Counted from the stretch's first letter, positions 24,802 to 33,512 are shown. The stretch: 64,000 nucleotides of DNA from Rivularia sp965234645 (GCA_965234645.1 OZ248344.1:186001-250000); one strand, 5' to 3'. Notes: generated by a model from the letters alone, not told the origin. Program-made: numbers and translations.

Positions 24802-25965
24802 TTACAAAAGCCCCACAGCGTGAAATAAACCATGCCCGGTGAGTATTTCAATCACCAAAGCCAAAAAACCAAGCATGGCTACTCTTCCATTCCAAATTTC
24901 TGCGGAGGTGGTAATACCCCATTCCCAACTCTCTTGAGGATACATCTTAACTTTCTTCTTCATCTGGTTGACTTGCGCGAATGAAATACTTGGAGATTTC
25001 AATGCATCAAGTGTCAAATCTGCTAAAGCTTCGATAAATACTGGATGTACGTTAAGTGCTGGCACCCTGCGGAAGTTCTCAATTCCTGCTTCTTCTGCGA
25101 TTTCCCGATACTCAATATCAATTTCTTCTAATGTCTCAATATGCTCGGAAACGAAACTGACAGGTACAACTACTAAATTTTTAACGCCTTTGTGTGCTAA
25201 ATCTTCGATCGCTTCTTCGGTATATGGTTGCAGCCATTCCACCGGACCGACACGACTTTGATAAGCTAAAGTATGCGGGTTAGAACGATTGAGAGTTTGC
25301 ATAATTAAATGAGTGCATTCCTCAATTTCCTGCTGATAAGGATCTCCAGCTTCTTCTACATAGCTTTTAGGAACTCCATGTGCGCTAAAGAAGATGTGAG
25401 CTTCGTCGGGATTCGGTAACTGATCTAACTCCTGGGCGATTAATTCTGCCATTGCTTGCAGATAACCGGGTTGCTTGTACCAAGAAGCAATTACGGAATA
25501 TTCAATTTTTTGTAGTTTGGGATTTTCTTGCCAAATTTGTTCAAGAAGCCGATAGCTAGAACCGCTAGTACTAATAGAAAACTGAGGATAAAGAGGTAAA
25601 ATAACTAATTTATCAATACCATCGGCAAGAATCTGAGCGATCGCCTCCTCGGTGTAAGGATACCAGTAGCGCATTCCCACATAAATGTTTGCTTCTTCTC
25701 CAACTTTAGCCAACTGCTCCTTTAAAGCATCCCCTTGAGCTTCGGTAATTTGTCGCAACGGAGAACCACCACCAATTTTACGGTAGTTTTCTTGAGACGT
25801 TTTACTTCGTCGCGTCGAAATAAACCAGGCTAAAGGTTTTTGCAGCCAACTAAAAGGTAGACGAATTATTTCCGGATCGGAAAACAGATTGTAAAGGAAC
25901 GGCTGGACATCCTCAAGTTTATCCGGTCCACCAAGATTAAGTAATAAAACGCCTACACGACCCAT
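24802..25965 (-). CDS. hemH: Ferrochelatase with C-terminal chlorophyll-binding helix
   Basis: Inserts ferrous iron into protoporphyrin IX, the last step of haem synthesis. The ATG at 25965 gives MGRVGVLLLNLGGPD, the canonical start; the longer frame begins with TTG and is not needed. 387 residues. Visible motifs: YVGMRYWYPYTEEAI, LPLYPQFSISTSGSS, FFSAHGVPKSYVEEAGDPY (catalytic His), QSRVGPVEWLQPYT. After residue about 345 comes the cyanobacterial extension with EIWNGRVAMLGF, the CAB/HLIP-type chlorophyll-binding motif in a membrane helix. It links haem supply with the thylakoid and chlorophyll biosynthesis. Confidence 0.97.
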   Translation of the reverse strand: MGRVGVLLLNLGGPDKLEDVQPFLYNLFSDPEIIRLPFSWLQKPLAWFISTRRSKTSQENYRKIGGGSPLRQITEAQGDALKEQLAKVGEEANIYVGMRYWYPYTEEAIAQILADGIDKLVILPLYPQFSISTSGSSYRLLEQIWQENPKLQKIEYSVIASWYKQPGYLQAMAELIAQELDQLPNPDEAHIFFSAHGVPKSYVEEAGDPYQQEIEECTHLIMQTLNRSNPHTLAYQSRVGPVEWLQPYTEEAIEDLAHKGVKNLVVVPVSFVSEHIETLEEIDIEYREIAEEAGIENFRRVPALNVHPVFIEALADLTLDALKSPSISFAQVNQMKKKVKMYPQESWEWGITTSAEIWNGRVAMLGFLALVIEILTGHGLFHAVGLL

Positions 25966-26057
25966 AGCAGTATTAGTCCCCAAATTTTTCAGCTTTTTTA
26001 CTAATGTTAACAATATATCTTCATTAAATACATAAGTTAATACTAGGGAGATATATC

Positions 26058-26395
26058 CTGGCTACAATTCTTCGAGATTGAAGCTATCGTTATCGATGGT
26101 TTAATGAATGGAATATCGCGATCGGCGGCTTTAAGCTTCAGTGGTGAATCCCGGTTTCCTTACTTTTGCTTAATTAGGCTTAACAATTGACTCAGATTCC
26201 CACTTCGGTTAAACAACGCAGTTTTTAATGGATTGGATGCTTCCCCTTTATTTATAAAACGAGCGCGGCGGAATATATCTTTTACAAGAAATGGAATCCC
26301 AGCAATTGCAAATGATTCTCAAAGAAGTATACCGCGTATTGCGATCGGGAGGAGTATTTACATTAGTTAAAGGTAAAATTGAGTTGATTGTGTAA
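26058..26395 (+). pseudogene. Decayed SAM-dependent methyltransferase gene
   Basis: Two pieces of one family survive. From 26058 the frame reads (M)ATILRD-stop-SYRYRWF, which matches the MATILRDWSYRYQW start of a common cyanobacterial class I methyltransferase with Trp changed to TGA and the ATG changed to CTG. From 26281 a second piece reads LQEMESQQLQMILKEVYR then VLRSGGVFTLV, the EVYRVLKPGGVFTLV motif of the same family. The SAM-binding VLDLCCG region between them is missing. The family assignment is from memory of the conserved motifs. Confidence 0.6.
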
Positions 26396-26422
26396 TAGCG
26401 AATAAGGAAGAATCAAATATTT

Positions 26423-26641
26423 ATGAAAGATGCTCGCATAGAAAAATTGGTAAATTCATCTATAGATGAACAACAGATACAGGACTTACGTGCTTTGCTT
26501 AATTTGTCACCTGTTGAGCGTAATGCATTACTCGCAAAGCAAGCGGCGAATATTGCAGAATATTTTGTACCTGGTAGCGATGAGATGGAGTGGGCTGAAG
26601 AATATGTAGAAAATAATAATACAACGACTGATGACGAGTAG
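26423..26641 (+). CDS. Antitoxin of a MazEF/PemIK-like pair
   Basis: 72 residues, helical, with a C-terminal acidic tail (DEMEWAEEYVENNNTTTDDE). It overlaps the MazF-like toxin gene by 11 bases. The family of small helical antitoxins paired with PemK toxins in cyanobacteria has this size and the ALLAKQAANIAEYF type of helix. It should neutralise the downstream toxin and bind the promoter. Assigned mainly by context. Confidence 0.72.
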   Translation: MKDARIEKLVNSSIDEQQIQDLRALLNLSPVERNALLAKQAANIAEYFVPGSDEMEWAEEYVENNNTTTDDE

Positions 26642-26987
26642 CAAATACAAAAGGGGTGAAATTTGGCGCGTACAACTTAATCCTACTAGAGGTGATCAAA
26701 TACAGAAAACACGTCCGGTGATTGTAATCAGTGCTGATGGTTTACAAGGATTAAGACTGCGATTAGTCGTTCCAATTACAAGTTGGAAATCTTCATTTTC
26801 TAACATTCCTTGGATTGTACAAATAAATCCTTTGCCAGAAAACGGGTTGACAAAACTTTGTGCTGCAAATCCTTTACAAACTCGTTCTGTGTCTGTGGAA
26901 CGTTTTACTAATAAACTTGGCGTACTTGAAGACAAGAAGCTAGAAGCAGTGATATTAGCTTTAGCAGTTGTGGTTCAATATCCTTGA
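26631..26987 (+). CDS. MazF/PemK-family mRNA endoribonuclease toxin
   Basis: 118 residues with the PemK/MazF core: KRGEIWRVQLNPTRGDQIQKTRPVIVIS (residues about 7-34), VVPITSW, and ARTVSVERF-like QTRSVSVERFTNKLG near the end. Catalytic Arg and Thr/Ser of the family are at the RPVIVIS and PIT positions. Such toxins cut mRNA at short sites. Translationally coupled to the antitoxin by an 11-base overlap. Confidence 0.93.
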   Translation: MTSSKYKRGEIWRVQLNPTRGDQIQKTRPVIVISADGLQGLRLRLVVPITSWKSSFSNIPWIVQINPLPENGLTKLCAANPLQTRSVSVERFTNKLGVLEDKKLEAVILALAVVVQYP

Positions 26988-27082
26988 TGAACGTTGTTAC
27001 GATTATTCTTAAAGTATCATCTTCAATAATATTACTGAGTAAATCCGCTATACTTTGAGCAAAAAGTTAACAAGTGTAAGCG

Positions 27083-28789
27083 ATGGATTTGTTAGTAGTT
27101 TGGGGAGTGGCGCAGGCTGCGGGATTTGTTTTTAAACCGATTTTAGCAGAGTTATCGAAGGATTTGGGGGCTGTTGCAAAAGATGCAGCCAAGGATTGGA
27201 CGAAGGATTTATTTAAAGGTATTCCCGGTAATGCGTTGAAGCGTTTGCAGAAGCAAGATATTGATGTTGCTGCTGGTAAAGCTTTGAAGGAGTTTTTGTT
27301 ATTAGTGCAGCAGGAATTAGAAGATGCTGAAATTGAAGATGAAGAATTGAAGCAGTTTGTTAAGCCTTTTAATAAATTTATTCACAATAAAGACGTTAAA
27401 GAGATTTTGGGAAGTGCTTTTAAGTATGAGTGTGAAACTTTAGATACTAAGAAATTAGAAAGTAAATGGTATGAATTAGATTTATCAGCTTTACCAAATG
27501 AGTTTGATTGGAAAAAACTGGGGTTACGCTATCTAAAAAAAGTTAAAGCCATAATCCGAGATTCAGATAAGCTTAGGGTGATTTTGGATTCGCAAAATAT
27601 AGAAGCAATTAAAGATAATAGTCAAGAAACTGCGGGAATTATTCCAGATTTTGATTTAATCGGATATCAAGAAGCGATAAAAGAAACATACGGCGAGCTT
27701 GAATTAGAGAGGTTAAATACTAGCGATGGCTGTAAGAAACCTAAGCTATGGGGAATGTTTATCGCGCAAAACGTGCGGGAAGTACACGAATTACCCCAAC
27801 ACGAGTTACCGAAACATTTAAAACGGTTACGAGAAACTCAACAAGCAGAAGCAGAAGATTTAGAACTTTTTAAGAGAATTTATCTTGAACAACCCATACA
27901 TTCTATATTAGAAATTATTAACGAAAAACAAACTTATAAATATATAGTTATTTTAGGCGATCCAGGTTCCGGTAAATCTACATTATTACAATATTTAGCA
28001 TTAAATTGGGCGGAATCACCTTTAAATAATTCAATTTCTCAACCAATTCCGTTGTTAATTGAACTCCGTACCTATATGCGACGAAGGGATGATAAAGAAT
28101 GCAATAATTTTCTGGAATTTTTCCATAAATGTAGTGGTGCAGTATATCATTTAAATCAACATCAATTACAAACACAACTTAAAGCTGGTAACGCTTTGGT
28201 GATGTTTGATGGTTTGGATGAAGTATTTGACGATAATAAAAGAAAAGATGTAATTAGAGATATTCACCGCTTTACAAATGAATATCCAGATGTACAGGTA
28301 ATTGTGACTTATCGCGTTTTTGATTACAAACCTCAAAGATTGCCCTATGCTGAATTTAAACACTTCAAGCTGCAAGATTTAGAAACAAAACAAATTCAAG
28401 ATTTCATCGATCGCTGGCATGAATTAACTTTTAATGACGAAGCGGATAAACTTAGAAAAAAAGAACGATTGCAAAAAGGGATTGAGAATTCAAAAGCGAT
28501 TCGAGAATTAGCCGGAAATCCTTTATTGTTAACAATGATGGCAATTCTCAACCTTGATATTTATGATTTTATATATGATGTTGCTGCTGATGATTCCTTT
28601 TCACCTTTAGTCGCGTTTGAGAGTAATTATAATTGTCATCCCCGCCAAACTGCATTAGAAATAATTCTCACAAACTACCCCAATCATGCCAAAACATTAC
28701 CACTTCTACAGAACAGAGCGAAAAATGACCCTGATGAGCAGTTACGAGAATTTGCTCAGAAAAAATTGCAAGAATGGAATAAAAAATAA
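27083..28789 (+). CDS. NACHT-domain NTPase, apparently shortened
   Basis: 568 residues. An N-terminal helical domain (1-about 265) precedes the NACHT module: Walker A GDPGSGKST (G292 to T300), Walker B FDGLDEV (375-381), sensor TYRVFDY, and the helical GNPLLLTMM motif at about 485. NACHT proteins of this type (bNACHT or Avs-like) act in antiphage defence or signalling. After LLTMMAILN the sequence jumps straight to a HEAT-like C-terminus (CHPRQTALEIILTNYPNH...). Relatives have several hundred residues of winged-helix and repeat sequence there, so an in-frame internal deletion is likely. It follows the MazEF pair by 95 bases on the same strand. Confidence 0.82.
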   Translation: MDLLVVWGVAQAAGFVFKPILAELSKDLGAVAKDAAKDWTKDLFKGIPGNALKRLQKQDIDVAAGKALKEFLLLVQQELEDAEIEDEELKQFVKPFNKFIHNKDVKEILGSAFKYECETLDTKKLESKWYELDLSALPNEFDWKKLGLRYLKKVKAIIRDSDKLRVILDSQNIEAIKDNSQETAGIIPDFDLIGYQEAIKETYGELELERLNTSDGCKKPKLWGMFIAQNVREVHELPQHELPKHLKRLRETQQAEAEDLELFKRIYLEQPIHSILEIINEKQTYKYIVILGDPGSGKSTLLQYLALNWAESPLNNSISQPIPLLIELRTYMRRRDDKECNNFLEFFHKCSGAVYHLNQHQLQTQLKAGNALVMFDGLDEVFDDNKRKDVIRDIHRFTNEYPDVQVIVTYRVFDYKPQRLPYAEFKHFKLQDLETKQIQDFIDRWHELTFNDEADKLRKKERLQKGIENSKAIRELAGNPLLLTMMAILNLDIYDFIYDVAADDSFSPLVAFESNYNCHPRQTALEIILTNYPNHAKTLPLLQNRAKNDPDEQLREFAQKKLQEWNKK

Positions 28790-28809
28790 CCATTTCTCCC
28801 CATCTCTTC

Positions 28810-28842
28810 CCTCAGCGCTCTCTGCGTCTCTGCGGTTTTTTA
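28810..28842. repeat. Dispersed repeat of CGCAGAG type, family B (inverted)
   Basis: CTCAGCGCTCTCTGCGTC then TCTGCGGTTTTTTAC, the complement of the nifJ-internal copy at 7991. Directly downstream of the NACHT gene. Confidence 0.8.
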
Positions 28843-28865
28843 CTCCTCAATCTTTCACAATATTC

Positions 28866-29090
28866 GATGGTGCGTTAGAGGATGTTTTCCAAGTATCGTT
28901 TTTACGCAATTCTCGGATTATCCCCCCTTCCCCCCTTGTAAAGGAGGGTTAAAGTCCCCCTTTTTTAAGGGGGATTTAGGGGGATCTGAAAGCTTATGGT
29001 TTTATTTATGACTTGGAAAACATCCTCTTACGGCATTATTTAAATAGTAATCTTAAAACAATATTAATTCGTGCCGTAACACACCCTACA
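28866..29090. repeat. Family D element split by a nested MITE
   Basis: GATGGTGCGTTA (28866-28877) continues after the insertion as CGGCATTATTTAAATAGTAA and ends GTGCCGTAACACACC-CTACA at 29090. Joined, it matches the uninterrupted copy at 42621-42691. Confidence 0.8.
28878..29027. mobile_element. 150-bp MITE-like element with 17-bp terminal inverted repeats
   Basis: Ends are GAGGATGTTTTCCAAGT (28878-28894) and its exact complement (29011-29027), flanked by TTA on both sides (28875-28877 and 29028-29030) as target duplication. No coding capacity. The interior contains GGGGGATTTAGGGGGAT-type repeat (about 28921-28986). It would need a transposase supplied in trans; the TTA or TA duplication fits IS5- or IS630-like enzymes, but the family is not shown. 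Confidence 0.8.
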
Positions 29091-29526
29091 ATTTACCAAA
29101 CGAACGAAAACCTTTAATCATCGCTACCGGATAATCCCGATGTTCGGGATTCGGAATCAATCGCTGATTTTTGCAATCAACTAATAAATCTAACTTTGCT
29201 AAAATCACTCTACCAATTAACACCTCATTTCCTACAACTAATGCTTCATTTACCGTTTCTCGTCCTTCATATTCTATAATTATTGCTTCAGTTGTTCCTA
29301 TACTTTCTTTACTTCCATTTTTGCGCTGAAATATCTTTTCTCCTCTAATTCTCAAACCCAATTCTTCCACAACTCTTTGAGGAATAACCAACCCAACTGC
29401 ACCTGTATCAACTAATCCTTCTATTTCTAATTGCCGGAGTAAATTTGGTGCTAGCAAACCACGATTGACTAACTCTTCATCAATGGCGTTTTTTAATTGA
29501 ATTTTAACTCTAACTGCTCCCATCAT
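29086..29526 (-). CDS. Retropepsin-like (clan AA) aspartic protease
   Basis: From the ATG at 29526 (next to another at 29523) the product has 146 residues and begins MGAVRVKIQLKNAIDEEL, the usual start; the open frame extends to 29592 with a less family-like leader. The catalytic motif LVDTGAVGLVIP has its Asp at residue 40, followed by the second half EALVVGNEVLIGRVILAKLDLLVD with the flap-like GR-x-x-L. Small cyanobacterial members act as dimers; substrates are unknown. The stop is followed within bases by the end of a family D repeat. Confidence 0.85.
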   Translation of the reverse strand: MMGAVRVKIQLKNAIDEELVNRGLLAPNLLRQLEIEGLVDTGAVGLVIPQRVVEELGLRIRGEKIFQRKNGSKESIGTTEAIIIEYEGRETVNEALVVGNEVLIGRVILAKLDLLVDCKNQRLIPNPEHRDYPVAMIKGFRSFGKL

Positions 29527-29592
29527 TTTTATTATTATTTGTATTTCGTTATTGTTTTGTGATAAATAAAAGCGGCTCAAATTTCCCAACAA

Positions 29593-29768
29593 CCCATGAT
29601 ATCCGATGGTGCGTTACAGCATTGTTTTAATTGTTGAAACTGTTGTGGGATGGGCATCCTGGAGGGTTTAATCGTATATCAATTAACAATAAATTCTGAA
29701 CCTCACCCCAACCCTCTCCTTAATAAGGAGAGGGAGAGATTTACCATAGGTAAAGCGAGGGTGAGGTT
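29593..29768. repeat. Fragmentary dispersed repeats
   Basis: CCGATGGTGCGTTAC (about 29600-29614) is a lone left end of family D. At 29700-29765 there is CCTCACCCCAACCCTCTCC-TTAATA-GGAGAGGG, a hairpin-forming repeat common in cyanobacterial genomes. No gene. Confidence 0.6.
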
Positions 29769-30311
29769 TCACAAACTCGATAACCAATCTCTTGCAGCTT
29801 GTGGAGAATTTAACCGCACTACATTCAGATGCGAATATTCAGGTTTGTTAATTAAAATCGGATATTCTTTTTTTCGTTTGCGGTAGGTTTGCAACACCCA
29901 TAAAATAATAGATTCTCGCGAGAAAACTTTTTTCCAAGTCTCATAATTGCCATTGCAGACTTGTTGCTGCGTCGTTACCCTGCGAAAAGTTCGCCACAAA
30001 ACCCGACTCATCACCACGGGGAAAGAATAATCCAACCAAATAAGTGTATCGGCATTTCCCCAAACGATATCGCGCACTTTGCTGTAATTACCATCAACAA
30101 TCCAACTATTACCAGCTAAACATTGTTTAACGCGATCGCCAAAAATATCATAGGGTGCTGCTACCCAATTCGCTTCCCAGTAAAGAGAATCTAACTCGAA
30201 ATGAGGAATCATCAGCGAATGCGAAACTTGACGAGCCAAAGTTGTTTTACCCGCACCGCTGGTACCGATTACACAAATGCGTTGCGGTAGAGTAGGGGAA
30301 TCAAGTTTCAT
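29769..30311 (-). CDS. P-loop kinase, FlaR/adenylate-kinase-like
   Basis: 180 residues with Walker A GTSGAGKTT (G16-T23), then LIPHFELDSLYWEANW-like residues 33-50, the SWIVDGNYSKVRD motif and LIWLDYSFPVVMSRVLWRT, which define the topology-modulation/FlaR-type small nucleoside-kinase family. Substrate unknown. Its ATG overlaps by 11 bases the end of the truncated Rpn-like frame upstream, and lies within the duplicated segment described below, so its translation may depend on that duplication. Confidence 0.83.
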   Translation of the reverse strand: MKLDSPTLPQRICVIGTSGAGKTTLARQVSHSLMIPHFELDSLYWEANWVAAPYDIFGDRVKQCLAGNSWIVDGNYSKVRDIVWGNADTLIWLDYSFPVVMSRVLWRTFRRVTTQQQVCNGNYETWKKVFSRESIILWVLQTYRKRKKEYPILINKPEYSHLNVVRLNSPQAARDWLSSL

Positions 30312-30552
30312 CCATTTGATAAATTTGACGAATTTCTTCTAAAGTATTTTTTGTGCGTATACCTTCCCTAATTGCGGTTAAAACTTCTAAATCTTTTATC
30401 TGAGATATTTGTGACATTAACTGTAAACCTTCTGAACCAAATTTTACTTCTAAACCTAATTCAATTCCTGAAAGTAAACCTTTGATTTCTCCTTGATTCA
30501 AAATCTCTTGATACCAGGGTGATTCCTGCAATACAGTCATATCCCACCTCAT
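30301..30552 (-). pseudogene. 3-prime fragment duplicate of the adjacent Rpn-like gene
   Basis: An 83-codon frame nearly identical to the last 87 residues of the 30606-31469 product (MRWDMTVLQESPWYQEIL ... LEEIRQIYQ). It lacks four residues (RRQE) through a 12-bp deletion and has scattered substitutions. The DNA similarity extends from 30306 to 30587 against 30611 to 30904. It is a tandem partial duplication; expression as a short protein through coupling to the next gene is possible. Confidence 0.8.
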
Positions 30553-30587
30553 AATTTGCTATACCAATTGAGTTGATAATACAAAGC
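30306..30587. repeat. Direct duplication, copy 1 of Rpn 3-prime segment
   Basis: 282 bases matching 30611-30904 (294 bases) with a 12-base deletion. Right boundary at ACAAAGC, after which the copies diverge. Confidence 0.85.
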
Positions 30588-30605
30588 AGTTTTTTGAACA
30601 AAATT

Positions 30606-31469
30606 TCAGGTTTCATCTGCTTGATAAATTTGACGAATTTCTTCTAAAGTATTTTTTGTGCGTATACCTTCCCTAATTGCGGTTAAAACTTCTAAATCTT
30701 TTATCTGAGATATTTGTGACATTAACTGTAAACCTTCTGTACCAAATTTAAGTTCTAAACCCAGTTCAATTCCTGCTAACAACTCTTGTCGTCGTCCTTT
30801 GATTTCCCCTTGATTCAAAATCTCCTGATACCAGGGTGATTCCTGCAATACAGTCATATCCCACCTCATAATTTGCTGTACTAATTGAGTTGATAATACA
30901 AAGCTAGCAAAAAAAGCTAAAAGTGGTTCTAATTCATTTAACTGTTCGTCAGCACGTAACATTTGCACTGCTTGCTGCACAACTTCTACTTCGTTTCCAC
31001 CTTTAAGTATTGGTACAAAAGGTAATAAAGAAGAAAGCGATTGTTGAAAAACTAGTTGTACATCTACTTCCCATAAATTAATTACTCGATAGTCTTGACG
31101 TGCCTGTAATCCCAAAACTTGCGATCGATAATTATTAACAATTTCGACAGTTTGGGGTGGTGGCAAGATGTTAATTAATACCGGGTAAACTGGTAAATCA
31201 TATTTCTCTTCTGCTAATGCTGCATAAGCCCTTATTCTTCTTGGTAAACGAGTATCGTAACGCAATTGTAGTTCGTTCAATACCAGAAAATTTCCAACTT
31301 GTGGATGATAAGCTTTTACTACTACATCACTTTCCCGGCTAATCCATTGAAACTCCGAAGCAAGAATTTCTCTTGCTGAAACTTCTGCTGATTGCGTTAC
31401 CCATTTTACCCAAGCATCTGGGGATAAACTTATTAAACGTTTGCTGCCGATATCTGCTGTTTTTGGCAT
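30606..31469 (-). CDS. Rpn-type PD-(D/E)XK nuclease-like protein
   Basis: 287 residues similar to the cyanobacterial Rpn/PDDEXK putative transposase-nuclease proteins. The N-terminal half has NELQLRYDTRLPRRIRAYAALAEEKYDLPVYPVLINI, in which E and Q of the nuclease core are visible; the C-terminal half is helical with EWYQEILNQGE-like and IELGLELKFG segments. A small RHH protein lies 17 bases upstream, so the two may form one regulated unit. Activity not shown. Its 3-prime third has been copied downstream (30301-30552). Confidence 0.78.
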   Translation of the reverse strand: MPKTADIGSKRLISLSPDAWVKWVTQSAEVSAREILASEFQWISRESDVVVKAYHPQVGNFLVLNELQLRYDTRLPRRIRAYAALAEEKYDLPVYPVLINILPPPQTVEIVNNYRSQVLGLQARQDYRVINLWEVDVQLVFQQSLSSLLPFVPILKGGNEVEVVQQAVQMLRADEQLNELEPLLAFFASFVLSTQLVQQIMRWDMTVLQESPWYQEILNQGEIKGRRQELLAGIELGLELKFGTEGLQLMSQISQIKDLEVLTAIREGIRTKNTLEEIRQIYQADET

Positions 31470-31486
31470 ATTATTGACATATTTAA

Positions 31487-31705
31487 TTACTCTATTAAAT
31501 CATCAAGTTTAGCCAGTATTCTTAAACCTTCTTCTGGATTACCAATTGCAGCCATTGCTTTAAATCTTGTATTAGCATCAAATTCAGCTAAAGCTAGAGT
31601 AGAAAGTTCTTCAATCAGCTTATTAATACTTATACCTTTAGCTCGAGCAAGTTCTTTCAATCTATGATGTTTTTCGTCTGGTAAGCGAATAGTTAAAGTT
31701 GCCAT
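31487..31705 (-). CDS. Ribbon-helix-helix (CopG/Arc-like) small protein
   Basis: 72 residues starting MATLTIRLPDEKHHRLKELAR, a textbook ribbon-helix-helix strand and first helix, then GISINKLIEELSTLALAEF. A regulator or antitoxin that would bind DNA as a dimer. The following gene starts 17 bases later on the same strand, so it may control or pair with the Rpn-like protein. Confidence 0.85.
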   Translation of the reverse strand: MATLTIRLPDEKHHRLKELARAKGISINKLIEELSTLALAEFDANTRFKAMAAIGNPEEGLRILAKLDDLIE

Positions 31706-31812
31706 TTTTATTTAACTCCCGATCGTTTCTTCGGGTTTTAATATTGATAAGTGAGGAAATCGTGCTGCTTGAATTAATATATGAAATTTATTCGTTACCA
31801 AATTAATATCTG

Positions 31813-31836
31813 AGAGACGTAATATATTACGTCTCT
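31813..31836. repeat. Palindromic repeat, family A copy 4
   Basis: Perfect 24-bp palindrome with half-site AGAGACGTAATA, then CTACAC. Confidence 0.75.
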
Positions 31837-31899
31837 ACACATGAAATCACAGTGCCATTGAACAACTTAAAAGATGTTATGGCATAAGGATACTTTGTT

Positions 31900-33213
31900 T
31901 TAGGTTGTATATTCCGCATTAATTTTCACGTAATCGTAACTCAAGTCGCATCCCCAAGCTTTACCAACACCTGCACCATTTCCAACACTTACTTGAATAA
32001 TTACCGGATTATCTACCCTTTGCGTATTTACCTGAGTGCGATCGACAGTTAAATCGTTACTATTATTAGTTGCGACAAAATCGGAGGGTAAAGAAGATGC
32101 TTCTGCTGTTTGTTTTAAATATGCGCTCGCTGCTTTTCGATCGAATTGCAATGGCTGTCCTTTTTCCATTAATAAAAAATCTCCCATCTGAATTCTTAAA
32201 TCGCTTTGCTCAAATGGTACCCCCGCACGCCCAGCAGCGGCGGCGATTCTTCCCCAATTTGGATCTCTGCCAAATATTGCAGATTTCACTAACGACGAAC
32301 CAGCAATGGTTTTAGCGATTTGTAAGGCTGATTTTTCATCAGGTGCGCCGCTTACTTGCACTTCGATCAAACAAGTTGCACCTTCACCATCGCGAGCGAT
32401 CGCCTTTGCTAAATGCTGACAAACTGCGGTTAACATTGCTTCTAATTTTTTGGCTTCGGCACTCATTTCAGTAATCGCTGGGGTGCGCGATTGTCCGTTA
32501 GCTAAAGCAATTAAACTATCGTTGGTACTGGTATCGCCATCAACGGTAATTGCATTGAAACTCTTGTCAGCAGCACGACTGAGCATTTCTTGCCACAACT
32601 TAGAAGAAACCGCAGCATCGCAAGTGACAAAAGCTAACATCGTCGCCATGTTGGGATGTATCATTCCCGAACCTTTGCTGATTCCGCCAATTCTTACTGG
32701 TCTATCGTGTATAGTTGTTTCTAGCGCAATAGATTTTGTAACTAAATCTGTAGTAATTATCGCCTTTGCTGCTGCATCACTACCCGTTTCCGAAAGCGCT
32801 TCAACTAACTTGGGGATACCTGCTTTAAAAGCATCCATCTTCATTCGTTGCCCAATTACCCCAGTTGAAGCCAGCAACACCGATTTTGAAGAAATATTAA
32901 GGGCTTGCCCCAACATCATCGCAGTTTCGAGGGCATCCAACCAGCCCTGATTACCCGTAGAAGCGTTAGCCTGTCCGGCATTGCAGAGAATGGCGCGGGC
33001 ACTCGCACTTGATAACAACCGCTGACGACAATAGTCAACACAAGCCGCCGTAACTTGAGACATCGTAAACACACCAGCGGCGATCGCCTCTACATCTGAA
33101 ACAATCAACGCTAAATCAGCAGCACCCGAAGGCTTCAGCCCAGCAGCGATTCCAGCTGCTTTATATCCTCTAGCTGCTGTAACACCGCCACTTATTTCCC
33201 GCCAGTCACTCAT
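31900..33213 (-). CDS. argJ: Bifunctional glutamate N-acetyltransferase / ornithine acetyltransferase
   Basis: 437 residues. ArgJ transfers acetyl from N-acetylornithine to glutamate in the cyclic arginine pathway and, in bifunctional forms, also uses acetyl-CoA. The self-cleavage site is visible as KGSGMIHPNMATMLAF, with T191 as nucleophile at the start of the beta chain. Other motifs: CNAGQANASTG and FGRDPNWGRIAAAAGRAG. C-terminus CDLSYDYVKINAEYTT is typical. Normal length, ATG start, monocistronic. Confidence 0.96.
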   Translation of the reverse strand: MSDWREISGGVTAARGYKAAGIAAGLKPSGAADLALIVSDVEAIAAGVFTMSQVTAACVDYCRQRLLSSASARAILCNAGQANASTGNQGWLDALETAMMLGQALNISSKSVLLASTGVIGQRMKMDAFKAGIPKLVEALSETGSDAAAKAIITTDLVTKSIALETTIHDRPVRIGGISKGSGMIHPNMATMLAFVTCDAAVSSKLWQEMLSRAADKSFNAITVDGDTSTNDSLIALANGQSRTPAITEMSAEAKKLEAMLTAVCQHLAKAIARDGEGATCLIEVQVSGAPDEKSALQIAKTIAGSSLVKSAIFGRDPNWGRIAAAAGRAGVPFEQSDLRIQMGDFLLMEKGQPLQFDRKAASAYLKQTAEASSLPSDFVATNNSNDLTVDRTQVNTQRVDNPVIIQVSVGNGAGVGKAWGCDLSYDYVKINAEYTT

Positions 33214-33321
33214 TCTTCTTCCCCTGCATTTTTTATCGCCGCAATAGTAGGGGATTATATCAATTATTAGTTAACAGTTAATGGTAACTTATTAGTTATT
33301 AATGCGAATAGGGGATTAGAG

Positions 33322-33386
33322 AGATGGGGAGATGGGGAGATGGGGAGATGGGGAGTTAGGAGTTAGGAGTTAGGAGTTAGGAGTTA
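33322..33386. repeat. GATGGGGA array followed by heptamer array, family F copy 6
   Basis: Four GATGGGGA units run directly into about five AGTTAGG units, so the two array types share a junction. Confidence 0.88.
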
Positions 33387-33512
33387 TGAATTAAAAATTA
33401 AAAATTAAAAATTATTAGCTTTATTACTTTGACCTATTTTTAATGCCCAATGCCCATTCACCGGAGGTGGGAGGTAGCCCAATGCCCAATTCCCAATACC
33501 GTATAAATACTC

